NCBI RefSeq assembly: GCF_003600645.1
Contig: NZ_CP032482.1
Coordinates: forward strand, 3,782,001-3,846,000
Direction: 5' to 3'
DNA from: Yersinia rochesterensis
GTDB taxonomy: Bacteria > Pseudomonadota > Gammaproteobacteria > Enterobacterales > Enterobacteriaceae
DNA length: 64,000 nt
Part shown: piece by piece, positions 19,936-30,337 of the stretch
Layout of the letters: every line of letters starts with the position of its first letter
Position numbering within the stretch: the stretch's first letter is position 1
Notes under the pieces: generated by a model
Told to the model about the DNA's origin: nothing
Databases searched by the model: none
Seen by the model: the letters and a program-made list of their open reading frames with translations, nothing else
Program-made: the position numbers and the translations under genes

Positions 19936-21387
19936 TTAGATGTAAGCCGCGACTGCAACTCTCATACCACTGTCAATAATGGTTTGCAGTTGTTCTGTCA
20001 CCTGATTTGCCAGTTGCGGGACGGCCGTCAGATCCTGACCCCAGTGGGTAGCATCAGACAATACGCCGTTAACTAACTCTGCCAGCGCGATATCGCCGTT
20101 TTTTACCCCATTCCACAAGGTTGAATAACGTTCCAGCCAGTGAGCATCATCCTGTAGCGGATAAGTTTGACCATCACGTTCACCACGATAAAAGGCGATC
20201 AAAGCAGCCAGGGCAAAGGTCAGGCGCGGTGGCAATTTGCCTTGCTGTTGTTGATAAGTCAGCAATTGAGGCAAAATTCGGGTGCGGAATTTTGTCATGC
20301 CATTCAAAGCAATAGACAATAATTGATGCTGAATGAATGGGTTGCGGAAGCGGCTCAGTACCGCCTGAGAAAATGACAGCAACTCATCTTTCGGTAAATC
20401 CAGTACTGGAACAATCTCTTCAGTAATAGTTTTTTCGACAAAACGGCTGATTTGCGCGTCATCCATGGTTTGGCCGACAGTATCCAACCCAGACAGATAA
20501 GCCACTGGCACCAGTGCAGTGTGCGCGCCGTTCAGAATCGCAACTTTGCGCTCTTTATAGGGCTTGATGTCATCAACGATAAGAACATTCAGATCTAATT
20601 TATCAAGGCGAAGTTCCTGCGCCAGTTCTTTTGGCCCTTGGATAACAAACAGATAGAAGTATTCAGCCGTGTCCAGGAAGCTGTCCTGATAGCCCAATTC
20701 TGCTTGCAGTGCAGCCACTTCATCACGCGGATAACCGGTCACAATGCGGTCAACCAATGTTGAGCAGAAAGTGTTATTTTCCGTCAACCACTGAGTAAAC
20801 GCTGCTGGCAATTGCCAATGGCTGGCATAGCGCAGCACCAACTCACGCAGAGCTTCACCATTATAATCAATCAGTTCACAAGGCAGTAGCACCCAGCCTT
20901 TATCCGCTGCACCAGCAAAATGCTCAAAACGTTCGAATAACAAACGCGTCAATTTTGCTGGGAAAGAGCTTGGCGGCGCATCGCTGAATTGATCCGCTTC
21001 GTTCCAGGCAATGCCAGCTTCAGTGGTGTTCGAAAACATAAAGCGGATATTAGGATCACGGGCCAGCGCCAGATATTCATCAAACTGACGATAAATATTG
21101 ATTTCGCGGTTAACCGAGCGGATCAGACGGGATTCACGCACCGTTTCGCCTTGCTCGTTCAGACCGCGGATCACCGCAGTATACAAGCCATCCTGGGTAC
21201 TGAGTGAAGGAGGGAAATCGCTATCGATCGGGCGGATCACCACGATCCCGGCATTCAGATCGGTATGTTCATTCAGTAAATCAATCTGCCAGTCAACAAA
21301 GGCTCGCAGGAAATTACCTTCACCGAATTGAATGATTTTGTCCGGGTGGCTACGGCCAGGAAAGTCACGACGGTTCAGAGCTTGCAT
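19936..21387 (-). CDS. uxaB: tagaturonate reductase (altronate oxidoreductase)
   Basis: NADH-dependent reduction of D-tagaturonate to D-altronate. 483 residues, the same as E. coli UxaB; mannitol dehydrogenase-type fold with an N-terminal nucleotide-binding part ([17 protein letters not shown]) and the catalytic-lysine region [20 protein letters not shown]. In E. coli uxaB is at a separate locus, whereas here it sits between uxaC and uxaA, giving one operon for the three enzymatic steps. Confidence 0.96.
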   Translation of the reverse strand: MQALNRRDFPGRSHPDKIIQFGEGNFLRAFVDWQIDLLNEHTDLNAGIVVIRPIDSDFPPSLSTQDGLYTAVIRGLNEQGETVRESRLIRSVNREINIYRQFDEYLALARDPNIRFMFSNTTEAGIAWNEADQFSDAPPSSFPAKLTRLLFERFEHFAGAADKGWVLLPCELIDYNGEALRELVLRYASHWQLPAAFTQWLTENNTFCSTLVDRIVTGYPRDEVAALQAELGYQDSFLDTAEYFYLFVIQGPKELAQELRLDKLDLNVLIVDDIKPYKERKVAILNGAHTALVPVAYLSGLDTVGQTMDDAQISRFVEKTITEEIVPVLDLPKDELLSFSQAVLSRFRNPFIQHQLLSIALNGMTKFRTRILPQLLTYQQQQGKLPPRLTFALAALIAFYRGERDGQTYPLQDDAHWLERYSTLWNGVKNGDIALAELVNGVLSDATHWGQDLTAVPQLANQVTEQLQTIIDSGMRVAVAAYI

Positions 21388-21448
21388 CAGGGTTCACCTC
21401 ATAACGCATACTGCCGGGCGTTAAATAAACAACGAGTTAATGTTATAT

Positions 21449-21467
21449 GGGGCTGACATTCAGCCCC
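21449..21467 (-). other. intercistronic hairpin, uxaC-uxaB
   Basis: GGGGCTG and CAGCCCC pair around a 5-nt loop in the 121-base gap between uxaC and uxaB. No T-run follows on the minus strand, so it is more likely an RNA-stability or processing element than a terminator. Confidence 0.45.
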
Positions 21468-21508
21468 GTGATTGTTATCGGATATTCATCACTAAAACAG
21501 TTCGGTGA

Positions 21509-22918
21509 TTACAGCTCGATAGCGAAATATTGTTTGGCGTTATCAAAGCAGATGTTTTTCACCATAGAACCCAGCAGCTCAATATCTGCCGGAGCTTCAC
21601 CATCTTCGACCCAGCGCCCAATCATCTGGCACAGAATGCGACGGAAGTATTCATGGCGGGTATAAGACAGGAAGCTGCGGCTATCAGTTAGCATCCCAAC
21701 AAAGCGGCTCAACAAACCGAGCTGGGCCAATTGGGTCATTTGGCGTTGCATGCCATCTTTTTGGTCATTGAACCACCAGCCAGAACCAAACTGCATTTTC
21801 CCGGCAGGACCTTCGCCCTGGAAGTTGCCTACCATGGTGCCGATCACTTCGTTATCCCGTGGATTCAAGCAGTAAAGGATGGTTTTTGGCAGCGAATTGC
21901 GCAGGCCCTGTGCATCCAATAAGCGAGATAAAGGCTGCGCTAAGGGTTGGTCATTAATGGAGTCAAAGCCGATATCCGGCCCGACCAGATTGAACATGCG
22001 GCTGTTGTTATTACGCAATGCGCCGATGTGATACTGCTGCACCCATTCACGGCGGTGATACTCGCCAGACAGGAATAATAAGACAGCGGTTTTAAACTGA
22101 GCGATTTCTTCGGTACTTGGCTGATTACCGGCCAAACGACGGGCGAGAATGCCGTCTAAAGTCGCTTCATCAGCTTCACCGTAAACCACCACATCCAGCG
22201 CGTGGTCAGAAACTTTACAACCATGGGCGGCAAAGTGATCCATACGTTTGTTCAGCGCGGAACACAAATCAGCAAAGCGGCTAATAGAAGTGTCAGCGGC
22301 AGCTTCCAGGCGTTGCATATAATCGTTGAAACCTGCGGCTTCAATATTGAAAGCTTTGTCTGGACGCCAGCTTGGTAACACTTTGATATTGAAGCTGCCG
22401 TCAGCCGCAATAGCTTTATGGTGGCGCAAGTCATCAATCGGGTCATCAGTAGTACCGACCATTTTGACATTCATCTGCTGCATGATACCGCGCGCAGAGA
22501 AGCTGTCCTGAGCCAGCAACTCGTTACCGCGCTGCCAGATTTCTTCTGATGTGGCGGGGGACAATAACTTACCTGTAATACCAAATGGACGGCGTAATTC
22601 AAGATGCGTCCAGTGATACAAAGGGTTACCAATAGTATGAGGAACCGTTGCAGCCCAAGCATCAAACTTCTCACGGTCGCTGGCATCACCGGTACAGAAA
22701 CGCTCCGCGACACCATTAGTGCGCATAGCTCGCCATTTGTAATGGTCACCTTTCAACCAGATGTCATACATATTCTTAAAGCGGGTATTTTCTGCGATCT
22801 GTTCAGGGGGTAAATGACAGTGATAATCATATATTGGCTGATCTTTCGCGTAGTCATGATACAGACGGCGGGCAAATTCAGTGTCGAGCAAAAAGTCTTC
22901 GGTCAAAAACTGCGACAT
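21509..22918 (-). CDS. uxaC: glucuronate/galacturonate isomerase
   Basis: Isomerises D-glucuronate to fructuronate and D-galacturonate to tagaturonate. 469 residues (E. coli 470), amidohydrolase-fold, with the metal-site [14 protein letters not shown] near residue 31 and [13 protein letters not shown] around residue 170. First gene of the minus-strand uxaCBA set, divergent from exuT across a 536-base regulatory gap. Confidence 0.97.
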   Translation of the reverse strand: MSQFLTEDFLLDTEFARRLYHDYAKDQPIYDYHCHLPPEQIAENTRFKNMYDIWLKGDHYKWRAMRTNGVAERFCTGDASDREKFDAWAATVPHTIGNPLYHWTHLELRRPFGITGKLLSPATSEEIWQRGNELLAQDSFSARGIMQQMNVKMVGTTDDPIDDLRHHKAIAADGSFNIKVLPSWRPDKAFNIEAAGFNDYMQRLEAAADTSISRFADLCSALNKRMDHFAAHGCKVSDHALDVVVYGEADEATLDGILARRLAGNQPSTEEIAQFKTAVLLFLSGEYHRREWVQQYHIGALRNNNSRMFNLVGPDIGFDSINDQPLAQPLSRLLDAQGLRNSLPKTILYCLNPRDNEVIGTMVGNFQGEGPAGKMQFGSGWWFNDQKDGMQRQMTQLAQLGLLSRFVGMLTDSRSFLSYTRHEYFRRILCQMIGRWVEDGEAPADIELLGSMVKNICFDNAKQYFAIEL

Positions 22919-23129
22919 ATTAGGTTCCTCACTTGAAACATCTTAGAGTTCTGCTTTCTGTTATCGCGAAGTTATCACACCAATTTCATCTATCGTCCAG
23001 CATTTTTTTATAGATAAAGATCGCAAAAACCTAACAAAAAGAACAAATACTCAACATTTATAGTCTATTTAGTCCCTTTAGGCACTAAGTCTGCTGGGTT
23101 CTATTATTCCCTAATTGAAAAGTGGTTTT

Positions 23130-23145
23130 TGTGATATCACTCAAC
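23130..23145. promoter_or_regulatory. possible CRP site
   Basis: TGTGATATCACTCAAC matches one CRP half-site fully (TGTGA) and the other partly (TCAAC for TCACA). The hexuronate genes are catabolite-controlled in E. coli, which makes this plausible. Confidence 0.35.
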
Positions 23146-23390
23146 TTTTAAATCTGTATGACAAGTTATTGTTGCGTCGCCATCAGTCATCTCATTAGCC
23201 ATGTTCAAATAAAGGCATTGATTTGACCCAAATAGGTATAAAAAATGAGCGCCGTACCAGCACTGCGGTCTCGGATAGGAAGGGAAACCTAAAATAGTTG
23301 AAGCGACCGCCAGCACGCCAGCCTCAACTCATGAATAAGAAAGGCCAGGCACCACCGCATGCACAGCAATGTCGGATTGGGCCACATTGC

Positions 23391-23425
23391 GCCATGAAAC
23401 ATCACGACAGGCGGTGTTTCATGGC
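23391..23425 (+). promoter_or_regulatory. perfect inverted repeat in the exuT leader
   Basis: GCCATGAAACA and TGTTTCATGGC are exact reverse complements around a 13-nt spacer, ending about 15 bases before the exuT ribosome-binding site. It could be an operator dyad or an mRNA hairpin; the GAAAC/GTTTC arms resemble KdgR-type boxes but the spacing is longer. Confidence 0.5.
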
Positions 23426-23454
23426 AGTAATCTAATACTGGGAGAAAGTTAAAA

Positions 23455-24759
23455 ATGATGCGTAAAATTAAAGGCTTACGCTGGTACATGATCGCTTTGG
23501 TTACCGTGGGCACTATATTAGGTTACCTGACGCGTAACGCTATTGCCGTTGCCGCACCAACGTTGCAAGAGCAGTTACATATCACGACACAGCAATATTC
23601 TTATATTATCGCCGCTTATTCAGCCGCTTACACTCTGATGCAGCCGGTAGCTGGCTATATTCTGGATGTGGTGGGGACGAAAGTCGGTTATGCCATGTTT
23701 GCCGTCATGTGGGCCATATTCTGTATGAGTACCGCATTAGCCAGCAGTTGGGGCGGTTTAGCGATTGCTCGTGGTGCTGTGGGTGCAGCAGAAGCCGCCA
23801 TGATCCCTGCGGGTCTGAAAGCGACCAGTGAGTGGTTCCCAGCAAAAGAACGCTCCATTGCCGTGGGTTACTTCAACGTAGGTTCTTCTATCGGCGGCAT
23901 GATTGCACCACCATTAGTGGTGTGGGCTATCGTGATGCACAGCTGGCAGATGGCATTTATCATTACCGGTGTGCTTAGCCTGATTTGGGCCATTGCTTGG
24001 TTAATCCTGTACAAACACCCGAAAGATCAGAAAAAACTGTCTGATGAAGAGCGTGAGTACATCCTGAGTGGCCAAGAAGCGCAGCACTCTACTGCTAACG
24101 CCAAAAAGATGTCTGCAATGCAGATTATCCGTAACCGCCAGTTCTGGGGTATTGCAATACCACGTTTCTTGGCAGAACCCGCTTGGGGCACATTCAACGC
24201 GTGGATCCCACTGTTCATGTTTAAAGCTTATGGCTTTAACTTGAAAGAAATCGCCATGTTTGCCTGGATGCCAATGCTGTTTGCCGACCTGGGCTGCATT
24301 CTGGGTGGCTATCTGCCACCATTGTTCCAGAAATATCTCAAAGTTAACCTGATTGTTTCCCGTAAGTTAGTGGTCACTATGGGCGGCTTGTTGATGATTG
24401 GGCCGGGGATGATTGGCCTGTTCACCAGCCCTTACGCGGCTATCGCCCTGCTGTGTGTCGGTGGATTTGCTCACCAATCACTGTCTGGTGCGCTGATTAC
24501 CTTATCGTCTGACGTCTTTGGCCGTAACGAAGTGGCCACCGCCAACGGCTTGACGGGAATGGCGGCTTGGACGGCCAGTACTATGTTCGCCCTGGTAGTG
24601 GGTGCTTTGGCAGATACCATGGGCTTCAGCCCACTGTTTGCCGCACTCGCCGTATTTGACGTGTTAGCCGTCGTGGTTATCTGGACGGTACTGCAAAACC
24701 GCTCGGCAGCCGAACCCGCTATCGATCCGGTACAACAAACGCCAGCCGGACAGAATTAA
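23455..24759 (+). CDS. exuT: hexuronate transporter (MFS)
   Basis: H+-coupled import of galacturonate and glucuronate through the inner membrane. 434 residues, 12 helices, anion:cation symporter family. The sequence tracks E. coli ExuT from MRKIKGLRWYMIALVT; ATG 23458 is equally possible. GGGAGAA precedes the start. Typical ACS motif region GYFNVGSSIGGMIAPPLVVW is present. It feeds uxaC on the opposite strand. Confidence 0.97.
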   Translation: MMRKIKGLRWYMIALVTVGTILGYLTRNAIAVAAPTLQEQLHITTQQYSYIIAAYSAAYTLMQPVAGYILDVVGTKVGYAMFAVMWAIFCMSTALASSWGGLAIARGAVGAAEAAMIPAGLKATSEWFPAKERSIAVGYFNVGSSIGGMIAPPLVVWAIVMHSWQMAFIITGVLSLIWAIAWLILYKHPKDQKKLSDEEREYILSGQEAQHSTANAKKMSAMQIIRNRQFWGIAIPRFLAEPAWGTFNAWIPLFMFKAYGFNLKEIAMFAWMPMLFADLGCILGGYLPPLFQKYLKVNLIVSRKLVVTMGGLLMIGPGMIGLFTSPYAAIALLCVGGFAHQSLSGALITLSSDVFGRNEVATANGLTGMAAWTASTMFALVVGALADTMGFSPLFAALAVFDVLAVVVIWTVLQNRSAAEPAIDPVQQTPAGQN

Positions 24760-24787
24760 TCCAAGACTTTACGCGAGAGACACCATC

Positions 24788-24814
24788 AGCCCGGTGATAT
24801 TTGCCGGGCTTTTT
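24788..24814 (+). terminator. terminator of exuT
   Basis: AGCCCGG and CCGGGCT pair around a 9-nt loop and run into TTTTT, 28 bases after the stop. Confidence 0.85.
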
Positions 24815-25000
24815 ATCCCCGAGCCGCCCTCCTTTACTGCACATTTTCCATCATAACTGTGATAGCAATAACTAGAACCCAATAGGGATAAGTGGTATAA
24901 CAAGTCCAATTGTATCTCCTACGGGATATCATGCCTTCCAGACAAAATGAGCCGCAAAATTTGCTGCCTCAATTGATCCTTGATCCCAAGAGCCTTAATC

Positions 25001-25816
25001 ATGGAATTCACAGAAACCAGACGGTTGTACCAGCAGTTAGCCGCAGAGTTAAAGCAGCGCATCGAAGCCGGTGTTTATCAGGTGGGCGATAAATTGCCCG
25101 CAGAACGCTACATTTCCGAAGAAATGAATGTCAGCCGAACTGTGGTCCGTGAAGCGATTATCATGTTGGAAGTGGAGGGCTATGTAGAAGTGCGCAAAGG
25201 CTCCGGCATCCATGTGATGTCGAATCAGCAAAAACACTTGGTCATGCCGAACCAGGGTATTGAATTCGCCACCGCAGGCCCTTTTGAGCTGTTACAGGCG
25301 CGTCAATTGATCGAAAGTAACATTGCTGAATTTGCAGCCACACAAGTCACCCGTCAGGATATCGTGCAATTAATCGAGATCCAAAAACATGCGCGGCAAG
25401 AAGATCGTTTTCGTGACTCGCAATGGGATTTGAAATTCCATGTGCAAGTGGCGCTGGCGACGCAAAACACCGCGATGGCAACGATTGTCGAAAAAATGTG
25501 GAGCCAGCGGGTACATAACCCTTACTGGATCAAACTGCACGAGCATATTGATGATAAGTCGATCGAGAGTTGGTGCGAAGATCACGATCGGATCCTTGAG
25601 GCTCTGATGCGTAAAGATCCATACGCCAGTAAGCTCGCCATGTGGCAACATCTGGAAAATACCAAACAAATGCTGTTCCGGGCCACGACTGATGATTTCG
25701 AGTTTAATGTAGACCGCTACTTATTCACCGAAAACCCGGTAGTTCATCTCGATATCCCCAAAGAGCTTGGTTTGAGTGTTACAGATAAGCCGCAAGCAAG
25801 CGAATCATTGAAATAA
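25001..25816 (+). CDS. exuR: GntR/FadR-family repressor of hexuronate genes
   Basis: 271 residues from [18 protein letters not shown], which matches E. coli ExuR; a start 21 bases earlier is in frame but unsupported. N-terminal winged helix ([23 protein letters not shown]) and C-terminal FCD ligand domain ([17 protein letters not shown]). It should repress uxaCBA, exuT and itself until galacturonate or glucuronate derivatives bind. An AGTGGTATAACAAGT sequence at 24891-24905, resembling the GGTATACC-type ExuR/UxuR operator, may be its own operator. Confidence 0.95.
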   Translation: MEFTETRRLYQQLAAELKQRIEAGVYQVGDKLPAERYISEEMNVSRTVVREAIIMLEVEGYVEVRKGSGIHVMSNQQKHLVMPNQGIEFATAGPFELLQARQLIESNIAEFAATQVTRQDIVQLIEIQKHARQEDRFRDSQWDLKFHVQVALATQNTAMATIVEKMWSQRVHNPYWIKLHEHIDDKSIESWCEDHDRILEALMRKDPYASKLAMWQHLENTKQMLFRATTDDFEFNVDRYLFTENPVVHLDIPKELGLSVTDKPQASESLK

Positions 25817-26112
25817 GTCATTAGAGACAAATTCGCCAAAAGTCGATGTGACCAGGGCTTATGGCAGCAATGCCCAAGGATGGGCCAGCTAACCGATATC
25901 GGTGATTTCCAGCACGAAGAGGCACTCTTCATGCGATGTTGTAGTCAGTAAATGTCGAGTTCTGTCAGCAAATGTCAGTGTTAGGCCTGTTTTTTAACTA
26001 TTGCTTAAAAAACACTCAATTAGCATCTATATTTCCCTGTTTCATATCCCGCTATTTTGCTAAAGTGGCAGCACTTTTTTATTCGGATGCTTTGGGAGCG
26101 AAACGCAAATAT

Positions 26113-26607
26113 ATGCGCTGGTTGTTTGCTCTGTTTATTGCAGTAGCTGGCTGGGTCGGTTCGGCTTCCGGCAGCTTGCTATCGTCCACGCATCCCTCAT
26201 CAGGTATAGTGTTACCTGCGCTTGACCGTCCCTGCGTCAGCGGCACCTCCTCATCCGTCAATGTCTTTTCGTCATATCTGCACCTGCAAAAGAAAGCCCT
26301 TTATTCACAATGGCGTCTGATGGGCATTCCTGCCAAAAAAACCGCCATAAAAAACCGGTTGGGTGCAACTAAACTTACCGGCTCAGTTAATCTTTCATTC
26401 GCCAATAACACTTGGCATAGCGCACATCTGGCTATGTCCCGCAGCAGCCGAGCGGATGAAATCTATAAACAGCCACGGCAATCACTGCCCCTGTTGAACT
26501 ATTCCAATTGGATATTCTATGCTTCGACACAGCAAAATCGTGTGGGTGGCTGGAAAGAGAGTAATACTCAATATAGCGGGATGCTTACCTACCATATTAT
26601 GGCGTGA
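26113..26607 (+). CDS. secreted protein of unknown function
   Basis: 164 residues from MRWLFALFIAVAGWVGSASG, chosen because this gives a clean signal peptide; the frame is open further back to 25972 (211 residues). GGGAG lies 14 bases upstream, rather far. The mature part is polar with many Ser and Asn, one Cys near the N-terminus, and no motif I recognise. It sits between exuR and yqjA, where E. coli has nothing, so it is a lineage-specific insertion. It might be periplasmic or surface located. Confidence 0.5.
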   Translation: MRWLFALFIAVAGWVGSASGSLLSSTHPSSGIVLPALDRPCVSGTSSSVNVFSSYLHLQKKALYSQWRLMGIPAKKTAIKNRLGATKLTGSVNLSFANNTWHSAHLAMSRSSRADEIYKQPRQSLPLLNYSNWIFYASTQQNRVGGWKESNTQYSGMLTYHIMA

Positions 26608-26800
26608 TGCTTTCTCGGTTGTCGTAATACGTGAGCATCGCAACAAGAAGTCAATTTACCTTTAGATATCAGCGAATTGGTTTGCTTTGGTTCCTTTATC
26701 AAAACCATCGCTAAAACACGAAAAACCATCAGATATTTTTTGATCGTGTTTATATCCATAACGATGCATACAACAAACAATGACGTTTTAGGAATACCCG

Positions 26801-27493
26801 ATGGATATCATTAAAGAACTCTTACATGCTTTATGGGCGCAAGACTACGAGACACTGGCGAATCCATCTTTAGTCTGGGCCATTTACATCTTGTTATTTG
26901 TGATACTTTTTCTGGAAAATGGCCTACTTCCGGCGGCCTTTTTACCGGGCGATAGTCTGCTGATTCTGGTTGGCGTCTTGATTGCAAAAGGGGCCATGAG
27001 CTTCCCGGTGACCATTGTGGTATTAACCACCGCAGCCAGCTTGGGTTGCTGGGTCAGCTATATTCAGGGGCGATGGCTGGGGAATACCAAAGTGGTGCAA
27101 GGGTGGCTATCCCATCTACCTGCCCATTATCACCAGCGCGCACATAACCTGTTCCACCGCCATGGGTTATCCGCCCTATTGGTCGGCCGTTTCCTGGCAT
27201 TCGTGCGCACCTTATTGCCAACAATTGCGGGCCTTTCCGGCCTGAGCAATACCCGCTTTCAATTCTTTAACTGGATGAGTGGGTTGCTGTGGGTTTTGAT
27301 CTTAACCACTATGGGCTTTGCCTTTGGCAAAACACCGGTATTCCTGAAATACGAAGATGAAGTGATGTTTTTCCTGATGTTGCTGCCTCTGGCACTCTTA
27401 GTGATTGGCTTATTTGGTTCTTTATATGTGCTTTGGCGCAAAAAAAGTGCCCCTCCGGCTAATAACAGCAATGATAAAGGTAAGCCAGAGTGA
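26801..27493 (+). CDS. yqjA: DedA-family membrane protein YqjA
   Basis: 230 residues, DedA/SNARE-associated fold with re-entrant hairpins. The motif [15 protein letters not shown] and the basic-rich [21 protein letters not shown] region (residues needed for proton-coupled function in E. coli YqjA) are intact. DedA proteins support membrane-potential maintenance, alkaline pH growth and, more recently, lipid (undecaprenyl phosphate) flipping. Its stop overlaps the mzrA start by 4 bases (GTGA). Confidence 0.94.
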   Translation: MDIIKELLHALWAQDYETLANPSLVWAIYILLFVILFLENGLLPAAFLPGDSLLILVGVLIAKGAMSFPVTIVVLTTAASLGCWVSYIQGRWLGNTKVVQGWLSHLPAHYHQRAHNLFHRHGLSALLVGRFLAFVRTLLPTIAGLSGLSNTRFQFFNWMSGLLWVLILTTMGFAFGKTPVFLKYEDEVMFFLMLLPLALLVIGLFGSLYVLWRKKSAPPANNSNDKGKPE

Positions 27494-27879
27494 TTACCCT
27501 CAGGGGCCGTTTTAGCCGCCCAGTTTGGCTCTATCTTATCCTGCCGGTGACCGCCTTATTGCTAGCAGCACTGTTGTTTACGCCAATGATTCTGCGCACA
27601 GAAAGTGCGTTAAAAATTCGGCCTAATCAGCAGGGTCTGTCGTTACCCGATGGATTTTATCTGTATCAACACCTCGATCAGCGGGGGATTCGCATCAAAA
27701 GCATCACTCCGGAGAATGACAGCCTGGTGGTGAGCCTTGAGTCTCCGGAACAGCAAAAAGAAGCGATCGAAGCTTTGCAGGATATCCTACCAAGCGGTTA
27801 TGTCATTGTGACGAGTGAATCAAAGAAACGTCAGCGTTTATTACCCGCCTTCAGAAATAACCTACAAAATGTAGGGTAA
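27490..27879 (+). CDS. mzrA: EnvZ/OmpR modulator MzrA
   Basis: 129 residues starting with GTG, overlapping the yqjA stop. One N-terminal membrane helix ([19 protein letters not shown]) then a small periplasmic domain, as in E. coli MzrA (127). MzrA binds the sensor kinase EnvZ and links the CpxAR and EnvZ/OmpR systems. Translational coupling with yqjA is the same arrangement as in E. coli. Confidence 0.88.
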   Translation: MITLRGRFSRPVWLYLILPVTALLLAALLFTPMILRTESALKIRPNQQGLSLPDGFYLYQHLDQRGIRIKSITPENDSLVVSLESPEQQKEAIEALQDILPSGYVIVTSESKKRQRLLPAFRNNLQNVG

Positions 27880-28063
27880 TCTACATGACGGGGAGCATCT
27901 CCCCGTCATCAGCTCTCCGTTATTCCCTATTTATTCTGCTGATACATGATTAATCTATAAAAATTCAGTAGTAAACTTGGGTATCACATAATTCAGAGCT
28001 ATGCTTAGTCATTCATGGCAACCTATTTTATCACCGATTCTTGCTGTAAAAGGAAGCAATACC

Positions 28064-28465
28064 ATGTTGTTACATACTGTGCTGTTACGTCCCGTTTTTT
28101 CACTACGGGCCTTTCTCCTGTTGGTCTTACCGATGGTTGCATTTTACAGTGTCGCCCAAACGAATGAATGCGACACCAAAGCTAAGGAGATCCAACAGCA
28201 GATTGATTATGCCAAACAGCATGGCAATACTCGCCGCGCCGCCAGTCTGGAAACGGCGCTGAAAGAAGTTAAAAATAATTGTACTGTTGAGAGCCTGAAA
28301 GCTGAGCGGCAGAAAAAAATCAAAGAAAAGCAACACAAAGTCGCAGAACGCAAGCAAGAACTCAAAGAAGCTCAGCAAAAGGGTGATGCTGGAAAAATCG
28401 CCAATAAACAGAAGAAGTTAACGGAGGCGCAAGCTGAGTTAAAGCAAGCTCAGGCACAGAAATAG
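28064..28465 (+). CDS. yqjC: periplasmic DUF1090 protein YqjC
   Basis: 133 residues from the ATG at 28064, preceded by AAAGGAAG; the frame opens earlier (28001) without support. A signal peptide (FLLLVLPMVAFYSVAQT) is followed by a short domain with two cysteines (NECDTK and KNNCTVE) and a long, very basic/acidic helical tail (about residues 78-133), probably coiled coil. Function unknown; E. coli yqjC is acid- and alkali-responsive. Confidence 0.85.
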   Translation: MLLHTVLLRPVFSLRAFLLLVLPMVAFYSVAQTNECDTKAKEIQQQIDYAKQHGNTRRAASLETALKEVKNNCTVESLKAERQKKIKEKQHKVAERKQELKEAQQKGDAGKIANKQKKLTEAQAELKQAQAQK

Positions 28466-28578
28466 CGACTCCGGGTTTAAATACAAACACAGTGAACTAT
28501 TAGGATTATTAACCTATCAACTTTCCGATAAATTCACTAAATTAGATATTCACCTCAGTTATGTTAAGGAGCTATTAC

Positions 28579-28884
28579 ATGCCACAAGATAAAACCTCTG
28601 AACATTTGCGCGCTGAACTTAAGTCACTTGCGGATACTTTGGAAGAAGTGCTGCAATCTTCGACCGATAAGCCGAAAGCTGAGTTAGATAAGCTGCGGGC
28701 CAAAGCGGAGAACGCGTTGAAGGATACACGTGAACGTCTGAGTGAAACTGGCGATAAAATTGCTGCCCAAACCAAAGAGATTGCTGATAAAGCTGATAAC
28801 TATGTCCATGACAACCCTTGGGCTGGTGTGGGTATCGGTGCTGCTGTCGGCGTGGTGTTAGGCGTGTTGTTGTCTCGCCGCTGA
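28579..28884 (+). CDS. yqjD: ribosome-associated inner-membrane protein YqjD (ElaB family)
   Basis: 101 residues, the same as E. coli YqjD, with AAGGAG 8 nt before the ATG. N-terminal helical, charged part and a C-terminal membrane segment (WAGVGIGAAVGVVLGVLLSRR). In E. coli it tethers 70S/100S ribosomes to the membrane in stationary phase under RpoS. First gene of yqjD-yqjE-yqjK. Confidence 0.93.
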   Translation: MPQDKTSEHLRAELKSLADTLEEVLQSSTDKPKAELDKLRAKAENALKDTRERLSETGDKIAAQTKEIADKADNYVHDNPWAGVGIGAAVGVVLGVLLSRR

Positions 28885-28886
28885 TT

Positions 28887-29282
28887 ATGGCTGAACTTCC
28901 TCAAACTCAGGGCCCCGGTAAAGGGGTCCTCGATACTGTCCACCGTATCGCCACCATTGTGGTGGGTATGGTTGAAACCCGTGTCCGGCTGGCGGCCATT
29001 GAGCTGGAAGAAGAAAAGGCAACACTGATTCAGTTGCTGATAATGGCGGGGATTACCCTGCTGTTGACTGCTTTCGGTTTGATGAGCTTGCTTGTGTTAG
29101 TCATATGGGCGATTGATCCTGCCTATCGTTTAGTCGCACTGGGGTCGACAACCGCCGTGCTATTAGCGTTGGCAATCATCGGAGTTATCTGGACACTCAC
29201 CAAAGCGCGTCACTCCACGCTGCTGGGTTCAACCCGCAAGCAACTGGAAACAGACCGCGAATTATTGGAGAAAGAGCGTTGA
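28887..29282 (+). CDS. yqjE: membrane protein YqjE (phage holin-like DUF1469)
   Basis: 131 residues starting 2 nt after the yqjD stop. Two hydrophobic helices (about 45-70 and 78-105) between charged ends, the layout of the Actinobacterial holin-X/YqjE family. Unknown function; stationary-phase co-expression with YqjD is likely. The stop overlaps the yqjK start (TTGA). Confidence 0.9.
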   Translation: MAELPQTQGPGKGVLDTVHRIATIVVGMVETRVRLAAIELEEEKATLIQLLIMAGITLLLTAFGLMSLLVLVIWAIDPAYRLVALGSTTAVLLALAIIGVIWTLTKARHSTLLGSTRKQLETDRELLEKER

Positions 29283-29563
29283 GCCGCCGTCAATTGGCAC
29301 AGGAAAAGGCCGCATTGTTACGGGAGATCCAGCAGCAACGTCTGGATCTCGCTAACAGCGCAGCGCATTGGATTGAAGTCACAGCACCTTATGACCGAGG
29401 CTGGGTAAAAATCGTCAGTATGCGAAAATATCTGATGGTGGGTTCAAGCCTGGTCGCACTCTACGGTATCCGCCACCCCAGCAAATTAATCCGCTGGTCG
29501 CGTAGAGCTGTCAGTGCATGGGGTACTATCCAACTGTTTCGCAATACTTTTTTATTACGTTAA
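29279..29563 (+). CDS. yqjK: YqjK-like protein
   Basis: 94 residues with TTG start overlapping the yqjE stop by 4 nt. The N-terminal LREIQQQRLDLANSA resembles E. coli YqjK, followed by one hydrophobic stretch (YLMVGSSLVALYGIRHPSKL). Unknown function; ends the yqjDEK operon. Confidence 0.85.
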   Translation: MSRRQLAQEKAALLREIQQQRLDLANSAAHWIEVTAPYDRGWVKIVSMRKYLMVGSSLVALYGIRHPSKLIRWSRRAVSAWGTIQLFRNTFLLR

Positions 29564-29620
29564 CCCCCAATTTCACTGCACTGCCACGTCACAATTATCT
29601 TATGTTTGATCAACTCAGAA

Positions 29621-29656
29621 TATAAAAGCCCACCTTCCCATAGGCGGGCTTTTATA
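29621..29656. terminator. terminator of yqjDEK
   Basis: TATAAAAGCCC and GGGCTTTTATA are perfect reverse complements around a 14-nt loop; works as a terminator in either direction. Confidence 0.8.
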
Positions 29657-29857
29657 TTCTGTCACTTCAGTTTTTTTGATGAAAAACGACAGTTTTACTT
29701 GCTAACAACTTATCAACTTCTCGATTAACATTCTCTCATCAAGTCAGGGCGTTTGCAGAAACATATTGGCAAACAATCACATATAAACTTTTTGATGAAA
29801 AATTAACGCCAGCAAATGTCAGGCATTAATACAAAACACTTTTTGGAGAAGTCGTTG

Positions 29858-30253
29858 ATGAACAAATTACAAGATACTGGCCTGTTGGTAGCACGCATTC
29901 TAATGCCAATTCTGTTTATTGTTGCCGGTTACGGCAAAATGGGTGATGCCTATGCCGGTACTCAGCAATATATGCAAGCAATGGGCGTCCCTGGATTCTT
30001 CCTGCCACTGACTATTTTGTTGGAATTTGGCGGCGGCCTGGCCATTCTGTTTGGTTTCCTGACCCGTACCACTGCGCTGTTCACCGCCGGTTTCACTATT
30101 TTGACTGCATTAATCTTCCACACTAACTTTGCGGAAGGCGTTAACCAACTGATGTTTATGAAAAACCTGACCATCGCTGGCGGTTACATTGTCTTAGCCG
30201 TTGCTGGCCCTGGTGGTTTCAGTATTGACCGCCTGCTGGGTAAGAAGTGGTAA
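29858..30253 (+). CDS. yqjF: DoxX-family membrane protein YqjF
   Basis: 131 residues from MNKLQDTGLLVARILMPILF with GGAGAA 7 nt upstream; an in-frame start at 29816 is not needed. Four hydrophobic helices with the DoxX motifs FIVAGYGKMG and LLEFGGGLAILFGF. Nearly the same as E. coli YqjF. The biochemical role is unknown; linkage with yqjG, a quinone/glutathione enzyme, suggests a redox role. Confidence 0.94.
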   Translation: MNKLQDTGLLVARILMPILFIVAGYGKMGDAYAGTQQYMQAMGVPGFFLPLTILLEFGGGLAILFGFLTRTTALFTAGFTILTALIFHTNFAEGVNQLMFMKNLTIAGGYIVLAVAGPGGFSIDRLLGKKW

Positions 30254-30292
30254 GCACAGTAGCCAAAATGAATATGCTATTTTAATTAACGA

Positions 30293-30321
30293 CGCCCTAT
30301 CATTTGATAGGGCGCGTTTTT
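30293..30321 (+). terminator. terminator of yqjF
   Basis: CGCCCTATC and GATAGGGCG form a perfect 9-bp stem with ATTT loop, followed shortly by TTTTT. It ends 16 bases before the yqjG start. Confidence 0.8.
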
Positions 30322-30337
30322 ATGGAGAAGTATAAAG

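Larger units (their letters stand above)
22919..23454. other. divergent uxaC/exuT regulatory region
   Basis: 536 bases with no gene. It must hold the uxaC and exuT promoters and probably ExuR and CRP sites. A CRP-like site and a perfect inverted repeat are listed separately. Confidence 0.6.
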
